From Ignavibacteria bacterium (GTDB lineage: Bacteria; Bacteroidota; Ignavibacteria; Tepidaquicellales; Tepidaquicellaceae): DNA of 64,000 bases. A model generated the notes under the pieces. It ran no database searches, was not told where the DNA came from, and worked only from the letters and a program-made list of their open reading frames with translations. The stretch spans positions 142,192 through 206,191 of the forward strand of contig JBAZNU010000006.1 of assembly GCA_041649015.1 (NCBI GenBank). Reading direction: 5' to 3'. Position 1 is the stretch's first letter, and every line of letters starts with the position of its first letter. Below, piece by piece: positions 1 through 8,651 of this stretch. Position numbers and translations under genes: made by a program.

Positions 1-55
1 TATCAGAGTATCTTTAGATAGTGACTTTAACTTATCGATCATTTATGCATAATGC

Positions 56-95
56 AAAAGGTTATTCCTTAAAATAAGGAATAACCTTTTTATAA
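56..95. terminator. Rho-independent terminator, 15-bp stem
   Basis: A perfect 15-bp inverted repeat (AAAAGGTTATTCCTT at 56-70 and its complement at 76-90, loop AAAAT) ends in a short T-run on the plus strand. It lies just past the stop of the leftward secreted-protein gene at 112 and could also end a rightward gene lying left of the window. Confidence 0.85.
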
Positions 96-111
96 AAAAT
101 ACAGATAATAA

Positions 112-531
112 TTAATTGATAATTTCTATTAAAGCACTGGTTACAGTTGAACCATTTCCGTCAAGCAGGAATACTCTGTATATTCCCGGGTCGCTGAACT
201 TCATATCGCTCGTTGAGTTTTTCGCGAAGTAAATATACTTCATTGTTGGTTCGACGACGTAAGAGAACTTCTTATAATACTCAAAAGATTTCGTATTTAC
301 GTTGTATTTATCGAACTGTATGTTAACATTGCTCAAGCCGAGTGCATAATCACACTTAACCATTACCGTTAAATAACCGGTAGTGAATCTGTCGCTTATG
401 CCTACTTCTCCGTCGTCGCCGTACCTTTCACAAAAATAAAGTACAGGTCCGTTTTGAGCATTAACGTTTGAAGTGAATCCGAAAATTGCTAACACAGCAA
501 ATACGGAAAATAATACAAATAGCTTTCTCAT
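112..531 (-). CDS. Small secreted protein, paralogue of the next gene
   Basis: A 139-residue protein of unknown function. It starts with a clear type I signal peptide (basic MRK, a hydrophobic stretch to about residue 20, cleavage probably after NVNA at about 25). The mature part holds LYFCERYGDDGEVG and RFTTGYLTVMV, both nearly matched in the neighbouring lipoprotein, and ends in a segment (FSDPGIYRVFLLDGNG) resembling a beta-sandwich edge. AAAGGAG lies about 7 nt before the ATG and supports the start. The two genes are 53 bp apart on the same strand and probably co-transcribed. The function is not recognisable; a role as a small envelope or export-associated protein is only a guess. Confidence 0.75.
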   Translation of the reverse strand: MRKLFVLFSVFAVLAIFGFTSNVNAQNGPVLYFCERYGDDGEVGISDRFTTGYLTVMVKCDYALGLSNVNIQFDKYNVNTKSFEYYKKFSYVVEPTMKYIYFAKNSTSDMKFSDPGIYRVFLLDGNGSTVTSALIEIIN

Positions 532-584
532 AATTTTCTCCTTTGGTCTTTAATATTAGACCTTTTTATTTTAATAAAAAACTC

Positions 585-1133
585 TTAGTTAGGAACAACT
601 TCAACTTCACCTTCTGCAATAGGGGTTCCGTCTTTCTTCTGGCAAACAACCCTGTATGTACCCGGTGAATCAAATTTTAAATTCTTTTTATCAGTAAAAT
701 ATGTGTAATCCCAGTCAGCCTGAACGTCGAAAGGAACTGATTTAAGGATTTTCTCGCTGATTTCTTCGCCTGAAGCATTTTTAATTTTTGAGAGCCTTAA
801 TTCAACTTTTCCGGTACCAAGTTTTGTACCAGCCGGACGTGTATCGAGCATAACTGTTAACCAACCCGGTGTGAATCTTTTGCTTACTCCGACTTCTTCA
901 CCGTTAACATATTGTTCGCAGAAATAAAGTTTCGGCAAGCCTTCCTTCTGGCTGGAAGATTCAGTCTTTGTATCAGTTGACTTTTCAGTTTTGGTAGTGG
1001 TTTCTTCTTTCTTTGTTTCTTCTTTCTTAGTTTCTTCCTGTGCGATATCTTTTAGTTTGCCGCAAGCAACGACAAGAGAAACTAAGACCAAAATTGCGAC
1101 TATAAAACTTAAATTGTATTTTGTGTTTTTCAT
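585..1133 (-). CDS. Lipoprotein, paralogue of the small secreted protein at 112-531
   Basis: A 182-residue predicted lipoprotein: N-terminal hydrophobic segment and lipobox VVAC with the lipidated Cys at residue 24. A low-complexity Lys/Glu/Thr linker (repeats of KEET) covers about residues 34-62 and would hold the globular domain away from the membrane. The domain from residue 68 onward matches the downstream paralogue: LYFCEQY, EEVGVSKRFTPGWLTVML and FDSPGTYRVV. No Shine-Dalgarno is visible before the ATG. Function unknown. One lipid-anchored and one free secreted version of the same domain side by side suggests the products act at different places in the envelope. Confidence 0.8.
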   Translation of the reverse strand: MKNTKYNLSFIVAILVLVSLVVACGKLKDIAQEETKKEETKKEETTTKTEKSTDTKTESSSQKEGLPKLYFCEQYVNGEEVGVSKRFTPGWLTVMLDTRPAGTKLGTGKVELRLSKIKNASGEEISEKILKSVPFDVQADWDYTYFTDKKNLKFDSPGTYRVVCQKKDGTPIAEGEVEVVPN

Positions 1134-1187
1134 AGTATTTAAGTTAGTTTTTTAAAGTTTATAATTTAAGTTATTAAATTTTATATG

Positions 1188-2063
1188 TCAAGATATAAAA
1201 TCCAAGGACAAGTCCATAGACTTGACGGAGTGCGTTAATGCACCGACGGATATTACATCAATACCTTTTATACCGCTTAATTCTCCAATATTTTTTGAGT
1301 TTATACCTCCGGAAACTTCTAATTTAAACCTCTTTTTATTTAAATTAGTTGCTGATTCTATTTCATTTATCGAAAAATTATCGAGCATTACAAAATCAAC
1401 AATTCCCTTACCGAGATCCTGAACAATACAAAATTCGTCCAGATTTTTAACTTCGATTTCAACTTTAATGTTCCTGCTTTTCAGAACTTTTTTAAGTTTT
1501 ATGAGTGTGTTTGCAATTCCGCCGTTAGCTTCGATATGATTATCTTTTATAAGTATCATATCATACAAACCGAACCTGTGATTATCGCCGCCGCCAATCT
1601 TAACTGCAAGCTTTTCGAACAACCTGAAGTTTGGAATTGTTTTTCTTGTATCAACAATCTTAACAGAATTATTGTTTAATCTTCTTTTAAGTGCATAAAC
1701 GGCCGTAGCGATACCACTCATACGCTGAATAATATTAAGAGAAAGTCTTTCTGCTTTCAGTATACTTCTTGAATTTCCTTTTATGATTGCGATACGAGAG
1801 CATTTTCTAATTATCTGTCCTTCGGGACACGCGGTTTTTACGGCAGTTTTCGGGTCGACTATTTTATGTACGAGTTTGAATATTTCAATACCCGCAACAA
1901 CACCCGGATCTTTCATTAGAAGGTTTGCAGCAGACTTTTTATCTTTCGGAATAAGCAATTCTGAAGTTATATCTCCGCTGCCGACATCTTCCTTAATAGC
2001 CATTTTTATAAGCTTCTCTGCCGCTTTGAAATCGAAATTTCTGTAAAATGTTTTGTTTGTCAT
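1188..2063 (-). CDS. nadC: Nicotinate-nucleotide pyrophosphorylase (carboxylating)
   Basis: Quinolinate phosphoribosyltransferase: quinolinate plus PRPP gives nicotinate mononucleotide, CO2 and PPi, the last step of de novo NAD precursor synthesis in the cytoplasm. The 291 residues fit the family. Visible motifs are EDVGSGDIT near the N-terminus, ERLSLNIIQRMSGIAT, the substrate-binding DTRKT, GGGDNHRFGLYDMILIKDNH, then MLDN and EVSGGI with a final SVGALTHS. The gene starts 11 bp after the thioesterase stop, so it is the third gene of a leftward group with the glcD-type oxidase. No nadA or nadB is present in this window. Confidence 0.95.
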   Translation of the reverse strand: MTNKTFYRNFDFKAAEKLIKMAIKEDVGSGDITSELLIPKDKKSAANLLMKDPGVVAGIEIFKLVHKIVDPKTAVKTACPEGQIIRKCSRIAIIKGNSRSILKAERLSLNIIQRMSGIATAVYALKRRLNNNSVKIVDTRKTIPNFRLFEKLAVKIGGGDNHRFGLYDMILIKDNHIEANGGIANTLIKLKKVLKSRNIKVEIEVKNLDEFCIVQDLGKGIVDFVMLDNFSINEIESATNLNKKRFKLEVSGGINSKNIGELSGIKGIDVISVGALTHSVKSMDLSLDFIS

Positions 2064-2074
2064 AACTTTAATAT

Positions 2075-2482
2075 TTACTTTATCATTAACTTTTTGATTA
2101 CTTCCATAAAATCTTCAGGAGGTCTTACCGGTTTAAACTTCTTCAGGTCAAGGAATGAATGCGTAGTGTATCCGCTTGCGACAAGCCGTTCATCAACATA
2201 TATTTCATAATCAATTTTTATTCTAACGGTTGGTAATTTCTTAAGCGATGCGACGATTCGAATTAGGTCGTCATATTTTGCCGGTGTTTTATAATTAACG
2301 TGTGCTTCTATCAGCGGAAGTCCCACGTTTTTTGCTTCGAGTCTGGGATACGGATATCCCATTGCTCTCATCAACTCATTTCTTCCTGCCTCAAAGAATT
2401 CAAGATAATGCACGTTATTAACTACGCCCATAATATCCGTATGCGTGTAAAGCATTCTTAAATGTGTTTCGTTTGATATCAT
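2075..2482 (-). CDS. Acyl-CoA thioesterase, 4HBT/YbgC-FadM type
   Basis: A 135-residue single hotdog-fold protein of the 4-hydroxybenzoyl-CoA thioesterase family, which hydrolyses acyl-CoA thioesters. The N-terminal signature YTHTDIMGVVNNVHYLEFFE carries the family's Asp and the helix that contacts the CoA pantetheine. The final third has the usual beta strands (VRIKIDYEIYVDERLVASG). The start codon overlaps the stop of the upstream oxidase gene by an ATGA, a sign of translational coupling. The exact substrate cannot be read from sequence; linkage with a glycolate-oxidase-like gene and nadC gives no clear hint. Confidence 0.85.
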   Translation of the reverse strand: MISNETHLRMLYTHTDIMGVVNNVHYLEFFEAGRNELMRAMGYPYPRLEAKNVGLPLIEAHVNYKTPAKYDDLIRIVASLKKLPTVRIKIDYEIYVDERLVASGYTTHSFLDLKKFKPVRPPEDFMEVIKKLMIK

Positions 2483-3882
2483 ATAAAATCTGCAAATATT
2501 TTGCCCGGATTCAATATAAAATTAGGGTCAAATGTTTTCTTTATGTTTTTTGAGAGTTCGATTTCTTCCTTTGACAGAGCAATAGGCAGAAACTCTTTCT
2601 GTGTGTATCCAATGCCATGCTCGCCTGAGATTGTTCCACCGAGCGAGACAGTATGTTCAAAAATCTCTTTTATTGCAGACTTAACATTAGTATTCCAGTA
2701 ATCATCGGAAAGATTTTCTTTGAGAATGTTTATGTGTAAATTGCCGTCTCCCGCATGACCGTATGAAATAATTCTTAAATTATATTTCTTTGATATGTTC
2801 ATTAATCCGTCAAGAAGTTCGGGAAGTTTTGCTCTCGGAACTACAGTATCTTCTTCCTTGTAAGTAGAAATTGATTTAACTGCTTCACCGACTGAGCGGC
2901 GCAATTCCCACAGTTCTTCCATTTTCGAACGGTCTTCGGCAAGAATAATATCCGAAGGATTGAATTTTTCAACTGTATCGGAAATAGTTTGAATATCGCT
3001 GTTCAGTACATCCTCGTTGTTTCCGTCAAGTTCAATCAAAAGCTGGGCCCGGGAATCGCCGTTTGGAAAACTTTTTCCAAGCTGATTTTCTGCGGCTTTA
3101 ACAGCATCTTTTGTCAGGAATTCAAGCGCAGCGGGATTGACACCATTTCTATAAATTTCGGAAACAGAAGAAATACATTCCCGAACATTATTGTATGCAA
3201 TCAACAAAATCTTTTTATATTTTGGCAGAGCAAGAATTCTAAATACAATCTTTGTAACAATTCCCAGCGTACCTTCACTACCACAAATAAGCTGAGCAAG
3301 ACTATACCCCGTTACATTCTTGATTGTTCTTGAGCCGGTAAAAATAATCTCACCTGTCGGAGTGACAAACTCGAGTCCGAGAATGTAATTTCTGGTCACG
3401 CCATATTTTGCTGCTCGGGGTCCGCCTGAGCATTCGGCAATATTCCCTCCGATAAAGCAACTTCCGCGTGAAGCAGGGTCAACAGGATAGAATAGACCGA
3501 CTTTTTCAAGTTCTTCCTGAAAAATCTGTGTGATTACTCCTGCTTCGACAACTGCCTGAAAATTCTGCTCATCTATTTCAAGGATTTTATTGAATCTCTC
3601 CATAGAGATTACAATTCCTCCATAAACCGGTAAAGCACCACCTGATAGACCTGTGCCTCCGCCCCTTGTATAAACAGGTATTAAGTTTTGGTTGGCGAGT
3701 TTAAGTATTTCAGAAATTTCTTTTGAAGTACCGGGTTTTACTATTACTTCGGGCGGAAAAGATAAATCTTCAGTTTCATCGCGTGAATATTTATCAATAT
3801 TTTCAGCGTCAGTTAATACGTGGTTTTGACCAGAAATATCACATAAACAAGTAATTATTTTAGGACTTATTTTTCCGTACAT
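2479..3882 (-). CDS. FAD-linked oxidase, GlcD / D-lactate dehydrogenase family
   Basis: A flavoprotein that oxidises a 2-hydroxy acid such as glycolate or D-lactate to the 2-oxo acid. The FAD-binding PCMH domain covers about residues 45-215 with RGGGTGLSGGA and GGNIAECSGG; the C-terminal FAD-oxidase domain has the metal-site motif HAGDGNLHINIL and GGTISGEHGIGYTQKEFL. The frame is open from a TTG at 3909, but that would add nine unusual hydrophobic residues, so I take the ATG at 3882 (467 residues, normal for GlcD). No glcE or glcF partner is adjacent, so it may act as a single-subunit enzyme. The substrate is uncertain. Confidence 0.85.
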   Translation of the reverse strand: MYGKISPKIITCLCDISGQNHVLTDAENIDKYSRDETEDLSFPPEVIVKPGTSKEISEILKLANQNLIPVYTRGGGTGLSGGALPVYGGIVISMERFNKILEIDEQNFQAVVEAGVITQIFQEELEKVGLFYPVDPASRGSCFIGGNIAECSGGPRAAKYGVTRNYILGLEFVTPTGEIIFTGSRTIKNVTGYSLAQLICGSEGTLGIVTKIVFRILALPKYKKILLIAYNNVRECISSVSEIYRNGVNPAALEFLTKDAVKAAENQLGKSFPNGDSRAQLLIELDGNNEDVLNSDIQTISDTVEKFNPSDIILAEDRSKMEELWELRRSVGEAVKSISTYKEEDTVVPRAKLPELLDGLMNISKKYNLRIISYGHAGDGNLHINILKENLSDDYWNTNVKSAIKEIFEHTVSLGGTISGEHGIGYTQKEFLPIALSKEEIELSKNIKKTFDPNFILNPGKIFADFI

Positions 3883-3992
3883 GAATAAATATAAGAATAT
3901 TACAAACAAATAGAAATTAGTTAAATGAAAAATTTAGATGAATTGGCAGAAATAAATTAACAAATTTGTCAGTACTATTTGGATATATTTTT

Positions 3993-4013
3993 AAGACCAA
4001 TTAAAGACCAATT
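3993..4013. repeat. AAGACCAATT direct repeat, 11-bp period
   Basis: AAGACCAATT occurs at 3993-4002 and again at 4004-4013, exactly one helical turn apart, in the divergent region upstream of the pyrimidine degradation operon. Same-face repeated half-sites are typical of transcription factor binding, but no regulator is identified. Confidence 0.5.
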
Positions 4014-4180
4014 CGAGACAAGTTATGTTTCAAGGTTTACCGGCAGAATGTCAGAAAAATCCTGTTTAGAAAAAATGTGAATGTTACAAAAAATAGTTTA
4101 CATTTTGTCTTGTAGATTTAATTTAAAATTAGTATTCATAGGGTTATAATTATGCTGAATAGGCATTAATGATATATTTT

Positions 4181-4202
4181 ATCAGAGAATTATTACTCTG
4201 AT
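4181..4202. promoter_or_regulatory. Candidate operator palindrome before the pyrimidine operon
   Basis: A perfect inverted repeat, ATCAGAG, 8-bp AT-rich spacer, CTCTGAT, ends 33 bp before the ATG of the first operon gene. The size and symmetry suit a dimeric repressor. No linked regulator gene is present, so the assignment is inference. Confidence 0.5.
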
Positions 4203-4235
4203 GTGTAATTTTTACAAAAATCAATTAACAAAGAG

Positions 4236-5699
4236 ATGGAAAAACTGATATATAAAGAGGTAAGAAATTATATAGGCGGAGAGTTTATTTCAGGAAAAGG
4301 AAAAATGCTTGATGTAATCTGCCCGCTCGACGGGAAAGTAATTTCAAAAGTCCCGTTATCAGGAAAAGCAGAGCTCGATGCTGCTGTAGAATCAGCGAAA
4401 AAAGCATTTCCTGCATGGTCTGCGATTCCGATAAAAGAGAGGGTTCAGATTTTCTACAAGTATAAAACAATTCTTGAAAAGAATTTAGAAGAACTTTCGT
4501 ACCTAACACACATAGAGAACGGTAAAACGCCCGGTGAAGCAAGAGCAGAAGTCGAAAAGAGCATTGAACTGACAGAGTTTGCATGTTCATTGCCGCAGAT
4601 TGTTTCAGGCGAAATTCTTGAAGTAAGCAACGGAGTGGAATGCAGGATTGATTATCATCCGATAGGAGTTGTTGCTTCAATTGCACCCTTTAATTTCCCG
4701 CACATGGTTCCTCACTGGACGATTCCTAACGCAATAGCTGCGGGGAACACGATGGTTTTCAAGCCCTCGGAGCAGGTTCCGATTACATCGAATCACATTG
4801 CGGAAATGCTAAAAGAAGCAGGGCTACCGGATGGGGTGTTTAATGTAGTTAACGGAGACAAAGAAATAACAGAGGCGATTTGCGACCATCCGGATATAAA
4901 AGCAGTGTCATTTGTCGGCTCTACTAAAGTTGCGAAGATTGTGTATGCAAGGGCAACATCTAATTTTAAGAAGTGTACCGCACTTGGCGGAGCAAAGAAT
5001 CACTTGATTGTTCTTCCTGATGCAAATGTTGAAATGACGGCTTCGAATGTAGCAGCATCAATGACAGGATGCGCCGGACAAAGGTGCATGGCGGCTTCAG
5101 CCATGGTTGGCGTGGGACCTGTTGACCACATTATTGAAAAGCTTTGCGAAGAAGCAAGAAAGATAATACCGGGAAAGAATCTCGGTTCGGTAATTTCTAA
5201 AGCAGCAAAAGAGAGAATTGAGAAATATATTACTGATGCAGAAAAGCAGGGTGCGCGGATACTTGTTGACGGCAGGAATGCAATTGTCGAGGGAAAGGAA
5301 GGCGGTTACTATGTTGGACCGACAGTTATTGATAATGTAAAACCAGAAATGGCAATAGCAAAGGAGGAAGTATTCGGACCTGTTCTCGCGATAATGAGAG
5401 TACAATCACTTGATGAGGCAATAAATATTGAAAACAGCTCGGAATACGGAAATGCAGCAGCTGTGTTTACACAGAACGGAAGTTACGCCAGGACGGTTGC
5501 AGAAAAAGCATCTGCCGGAATGATAGGTGTAAACATAGGAGTACCCGTACCGAGAGAGCCATTTTCATTCGGAGGATGGAATGAATCAAAATTCGGGACA
5601 AATGAAATAACAGGAAAAAGTTCGCTGGGATTATGGATGCAGCCAAAGAAAACAAGCATTAAATGGAATGCAGAAGCAAAAACAAACTGGATGAGTTAA
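4236..5699 (+). CDS. mmsA: CoA-acylating methylmalonate/malonate-semialdehyde dehydrogenase
   Basis: Converts malonate semialdehyde or methylmalonate semialdehyde with CoA and NAD+ to acetyl-CoA or propionyl-CoA plus CO2. The 487-residue aldehyde dehydrogenase fold carries the features that set MmsA/IolA apart: APFNFPHMVPHWTIPNA, GGAKNHLIVLPDA and the nucleophile in GCAGQRCMAAS (Cys284). It is the first gene of a rightward operon; the aminotransferase follows after 23 bp. In this context it should finish beta-alanine or beta-aminoisobutyrate breakdown from uracil or thymine. IolA-type inositol or valine catabolism is the alternative, but no such genes are nearby. Confidence 0.93.
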   Translation: MEKLIYKEVRNYIGGEFISGKGKMLDVICPLDGKVISKVPLSGKAELDAAVESAKKAFPAWSAIPIKERVQIFYKYKTILEKNLEELSYLTHIENGKTPGEARAEVEKSIELTEFACSLPQIVSGEILEVSNGVECRIDYHPIGVVASIAPFNFPHMVPHWTIPNAIAAGNTMVFKPSEQVPITSNHIAEMLKEAGLPDGVFNVVNGDKEITEAICDHPDIKAVSFVGSTKVAKIVYARATSNFKKCTALGGAKNHLIVLPDANVEMTASNVAASMTGCAGQRCMAASAMVGVGPVDHIIEKLCEEARKIIPGKNLGSVISKAAKERIEKYITDAEKQGARILVDGRNAIVEGKEGGYYVGPTVIDNVKPEMAIAKEEVFGPVLAIMRVQSLDEAINIENSSEYGNAAAVFTQNGSYARTVAEKASAGMIGVNIGVPVPREPFSFGGWNESKFGTNEITGKSSLGLWMQPKKTSIKWNAEAKTNWMS

Positions 5700-5722
5700 T
5701 TTAAAATAAGGTCAAAACACTC

Positions 5723-7072
5723 ATGTATAAAATAACAACAGATAAGGACAAAATTCTAAAGAATAATCTGGAATACACATTAACATCATGGTCTAAACAA
5801 AAAGGACTTAAGCCGCTAAACATAAAAAGCGCAAAAGGAATATTCCTTTATGATTACGACGGTAAGAGAATCTTTGATTTTTCGTCTCAGCTAGTATGCG
5901 TAAACATCGGGCATGGTCATCCGAAAGTAGCGGAAGCAGTTGCTAAACAGATGAGCGAATTAAGTTATGTATATCCCGGAATGATAACAGCCGCACGAGG
6001 AGACCTTGGGAAAAAACTTGCGGAAATTTCACCGGGGAATATGAACAAGACTTTTTTCACGCTTGGCGGTGCAGAAGCAGTTGAGAATGCGATTAAACTT
6101 GCGAGAGTTTATACGGGAAGGCATAAGATAATTACATTTTATCAATCATATCATGGTGCAACATATGCGAGTGCTGCAGCAGGAGGAGATCCGAGAAGAC
6201 ACACAATAGATTCGCAGCAGCCGCCTAATTTTGTACATATTGAAAACCCCTATTTTTACAGATGCCCATGGAACAGCAAAACCCCTGAGGAATGTGCGGA
6301 TAATGCAATAAGTCACTTGGTAAGAGTAATACAGTACGAAGGACCTCAAAACATAGCAGCAATAATGCTTGAGGGGGAATCGGGTTCTTCGGGATGCATA
6401 AAATATCCAAAGGGATACTGGAAAAGAGTAAAAGAGATTGCGGATAAATATGGAATTCTGACGATTGCTGACGAGGTTATGAGCGGATTCGGGAGAACGG
6501 GAAAATGGTTTGGAATTAATCATCATGATGTTGTACCCGATATAATGCCGATAGCTAAAGGATTAACATCTGCATACATACCATTAGGCGGAATTATTGT
6601 GAGAGATGAGATTGCAAAAGCATTCGATGAAAAACCTCTTCCTTTAGGATTAACTTATTCTGCTCATGCCGTTGCTTGCGCTGCGGCAAATGCAGTACTT
6701 GATGTGTATGAAGAAGAAAATCTTATAGAGAATGCAGCTAAAATGGGAAAATACATTGAGGATAAAGTTGAAGAAATGAAGAAAGTACATCCTTGCATAG
6801 GAGATTTCAGAAACACGGGGCTGCTTGGTTGTCTTGAACTTGTGAAGAACAGAGAAACGAAAGAACCTATGGCAAGATGGAACGCTCCCGCGGCGGAAAT
6901 GGAAATAATGAATAAAGTTATGGGTAAAATTGCCGAGCAAGGAATGTACACGATGGGAAGATGGAATTTAATTTTCATCGCTCCCCCGCTTTGTATTACT
7001 AAAGAGGAAGCGGATGAAGGAATGGAGATAATTTCGAAAGCGCTATCGGTGGCGGATGAATACTGTTATTAG
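5723..7072 (+). CDS. Class III PLP aminotransferase, probable beta-alanine aminotransferase
   Basis: A 449-residue fold-type I omega-aminotransferase. Motifs: FFTLGGAEAVENAIKLAR, the aspartate that contacts the pyridine nitrogen in IADEVMSGFGRTGKWF, and the PLP lysine in MPIAKGLTSAYIPLGG (Lys279). Placement between the semialdehyde dehydrogenase and the pyrimidine permease points to beta-alanine and beta-aminoisobutyrate as amino donors, giving the semialdehydes used by MmsA. The amino acceptor (pyruvate or 2-oxoglutarate) cannot be told. The family also includes taurine and GABA aminotransferases, so the substrate rests on context. Confidence 0.85.
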   Translation: MYKITTDKDKILKNNLEYTLTSWSKQKGLKPLNIKSAKGIFLYDYDGKRIFDFSSQLVCVNIGHGHPKVAEAVAKQMSELSYVYPGMITAARGDLGKKLAEISPGNMNKTFFTLGGAEAVENAIKLARVYTGRHKIITFYQSYHGATYASAAAGGDPRRHTIDSQQPPNFVHIENPYFYRCPWNSKTPEECADNAISHLVRVIQYEGPQNIAAIMLEGESGSSGCIKYPKGYWKRVKEIADKYGILTIADEVMSGFGRTGKWFGINHHDVVPDIMPIAKGLTSAYIPLGGIIVRDEIAKAFDEKPLPLGLTYSAHAVACAAANAVLDVYEEENLIENAAKMGKYIEDKVEEMKKVHPCIGDFRNTGLLGCLELVKNRETKEPMARWNAPAAEMEIMNKVMGKIAEQGMYTMGRWNLIFIAPPLCITKEEADEGMEIISKALSVADEYCY

Positions 7073-7097
7073 TTGATAGTTGTCATTTGATAGTTGT
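7073..7097. repeat. TTGATAGTTGT short direct repeat
   Basis: TTGATAGTTGT occurs at 7073-7083 and 7087-7097 in the gap after the aminotransferase stop. It is a two-copy AT-rich repeat with no obvious role. Confidence 0.5.
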
Positions 7098-7163
7098 TAT
7101 AAAGAGCAAGAGATTTTTCTTTAGAGGGATTAGGGGAATAAAAAGAAAAACAATTTGAAATTT

Positions 7164-8648
7164 ATGAAGGCTGAGAAAAACAATGTAAATGAAGCAGAGC
7201 TTATTTCATCGCTATTCAGCGAGGACTTAGCTGCTATACCTGAATCGAAAAGAACGTGGAATACATGGAATTACACTGCTCTTTGGATAAGCATGAGTTT
7301 ATGTATTCCAACATATATGCTTGCGAGTTCACTGATTGAAGGAGGAATGAACTGGTGGCAGGCGATATTAACAATCTTTGCAGGAAACACAATTGTACTT
7401 TTACCGATGATATTAAACGGTCACGCAGGAGCAAAGTACGGGATACCTTTCCCTGTTCTTGCAAGGGCAAGTTTCGGAGTGAAAGGAGCAAACATTCCGG
7501 CCATATTAAGAGCAATAGTTGCATGCGGATGGTTTGGAATACAGGCATGGATAGGCGGATTTTCAATTTACGAAGCAATACGGGTATGGGTACCATCATT
7601 TGAAAATCTGCCGCAAATATTTCCAGCATTTCTGGGATTAAAGACAGCTCCTGCTATTTCTTTCTTTTTATTCTGGCTTTTAAACATGTACGTTGTGCAT
7701 CTTGGTGTTGACAGCATTAAGAAACTTTTAGTATTTAAAGCATTTTTTCTGCCAGCGGCAGCAGTAGCATTATTATTCTGGGCTGTTTATGCGGGCAATG
7801 GATTAGGACCAATACTTTCGCAGCCGTCCAAATTCAATACAACGGCTGAATTTTTTAAGTTCTTCTTTCCTGCACTAACGGGTATGGTCGGTTTCTGGGC
7901 AACGCTTTCGCTTAACATACCGGATTTTACGCGATATGCAAAGAGCCAGCGAGCACAGGTGACAGGACAAATACTTGGTTTGCCTCCTTCGATGACTTTG
8001 TTTTCATTCGTAGGAGTAGTTGTCACTTCAGCAACGTTGATAATATACGGACAGACAATATGGGATCCGGTAGTCCTTGCAGCGAAATTTGAGAATAAAA
8101 TACTTGTTAGTATTGCGATGGTTTGCATTGCAATCTCCACATTAGCAACAAACATTGCGGCAAACATAGTAAGTCCCGCAAATGATTTTGCAAATTTAGC
8201 ACCATCGAAAATTAATTTTAGAAAAGGCGGGTATATAACGGGTATAATCGGGATATTAATACTCCCCTGGAAACTAATAGAAGACCCGAGCGGGTATATA
8301 TTCAAATGGCTGATAGCATATTCAAGTCTGCTTGGTCCGATAGGCGGAATAATGATATCAGATTATTTTCTTGTAAGAAAGAAAAAACTTTTAGTAGATG
8401 ACTTGTATAAACTAAAAGGGATTTACAGTTATCAAAACGGTTTTAACAGGAATGCAATAATTGCTATGATAGCGGGTATAATACCCAATGCACCGGGATT
8501 TTTTACAACGATAGATGTTATAAATATAAATAGATTTCCATTATGGATTTCTGATATTTATCATTACGCATGGTTCGTAGGATTCTTTGTCTCATTTGTA
8601 GTTTATTATTTACTTGAAAGAAAACAAATAAAATTAAATAAAATATAA
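7164..8648 (+). CDS. NCS1-family nucleobase permease
   Basis: A 494-residue inner-membrane transporter of the nucleobase:cation symporter-1 family (uracil, cytosine, hydantoin, allantoin). About twelve hydrophobic segments are visible. Family motifs include the N-terminal RTWNTWNYTALWISMSLCIP, PVLARASFGVKGANIPAILR, GWFGIQAWIGG and LNIPDFTRYAKSQ. A TTG at 7155 is in frame, but the ATG at 7164 is the more likely start. It sits inside the pyrimidine degradation operon, 3 bp before the dihydropyrimidinase, so uracil, thymine or dihydropyrimidine uptake is the natural role. Confidence 0.92.
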   Translation: MKAEKNNVNEAELISSLFSEDLAAIPESKRTWNTWNYTALWISMSLCIPTYMLASSLIEGGMNWWQAILTIFAGNTIVLLPMILNGHAGAKYGIPFPVLARASFGVKGANIPAILRAIVACGWFGIQAWIGGFSIYEAIRVWVPSFENLPQIFPAFLGLKTAPAISFFLFWLLNMYVVHLGVDSIKKLLVFKAFFLPAAAVALLFWAVYAGNGLGPILSQPSKFNTTAEFFKFFFPALTGMVGFWATLSLNIPDFTRYAKSQRAQVTGQILGLPPSMTLFSFVGVVVTSATLIIYGQTIWDPVVLAAKFENKILVSIAMVCIAISTLATNIAANIVSPANDFANLAPSKINFRKGGYITGIIGILILPWKLIEDPSGYIFKWLIAYSSLLGPIGGIMISDYFLVRKKKLLVDDLYKLKGIYSYQNGFNRNAIIAMIAGIIPNAPGFFTTIDVININRFPLWISDIYHYAWFVGFFVSFVVYYLLERKQIKLNKI

Positions 8649-8651
8649 ATA

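Larger units (their letters stand above)
3883..4235. other. Divergent promoter region without a gene
   Basis: About 350 bp between the leftward oxidase gene and the rightward pyrimidine operon. I see no convincing ORF. It must carry promoters for both directions. It holds two candidate protein-binding elements listed separately (phased AAGACCAATT repeat, ATCAGAG/CTCTGAT palindrome). Confidence 0.6.
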
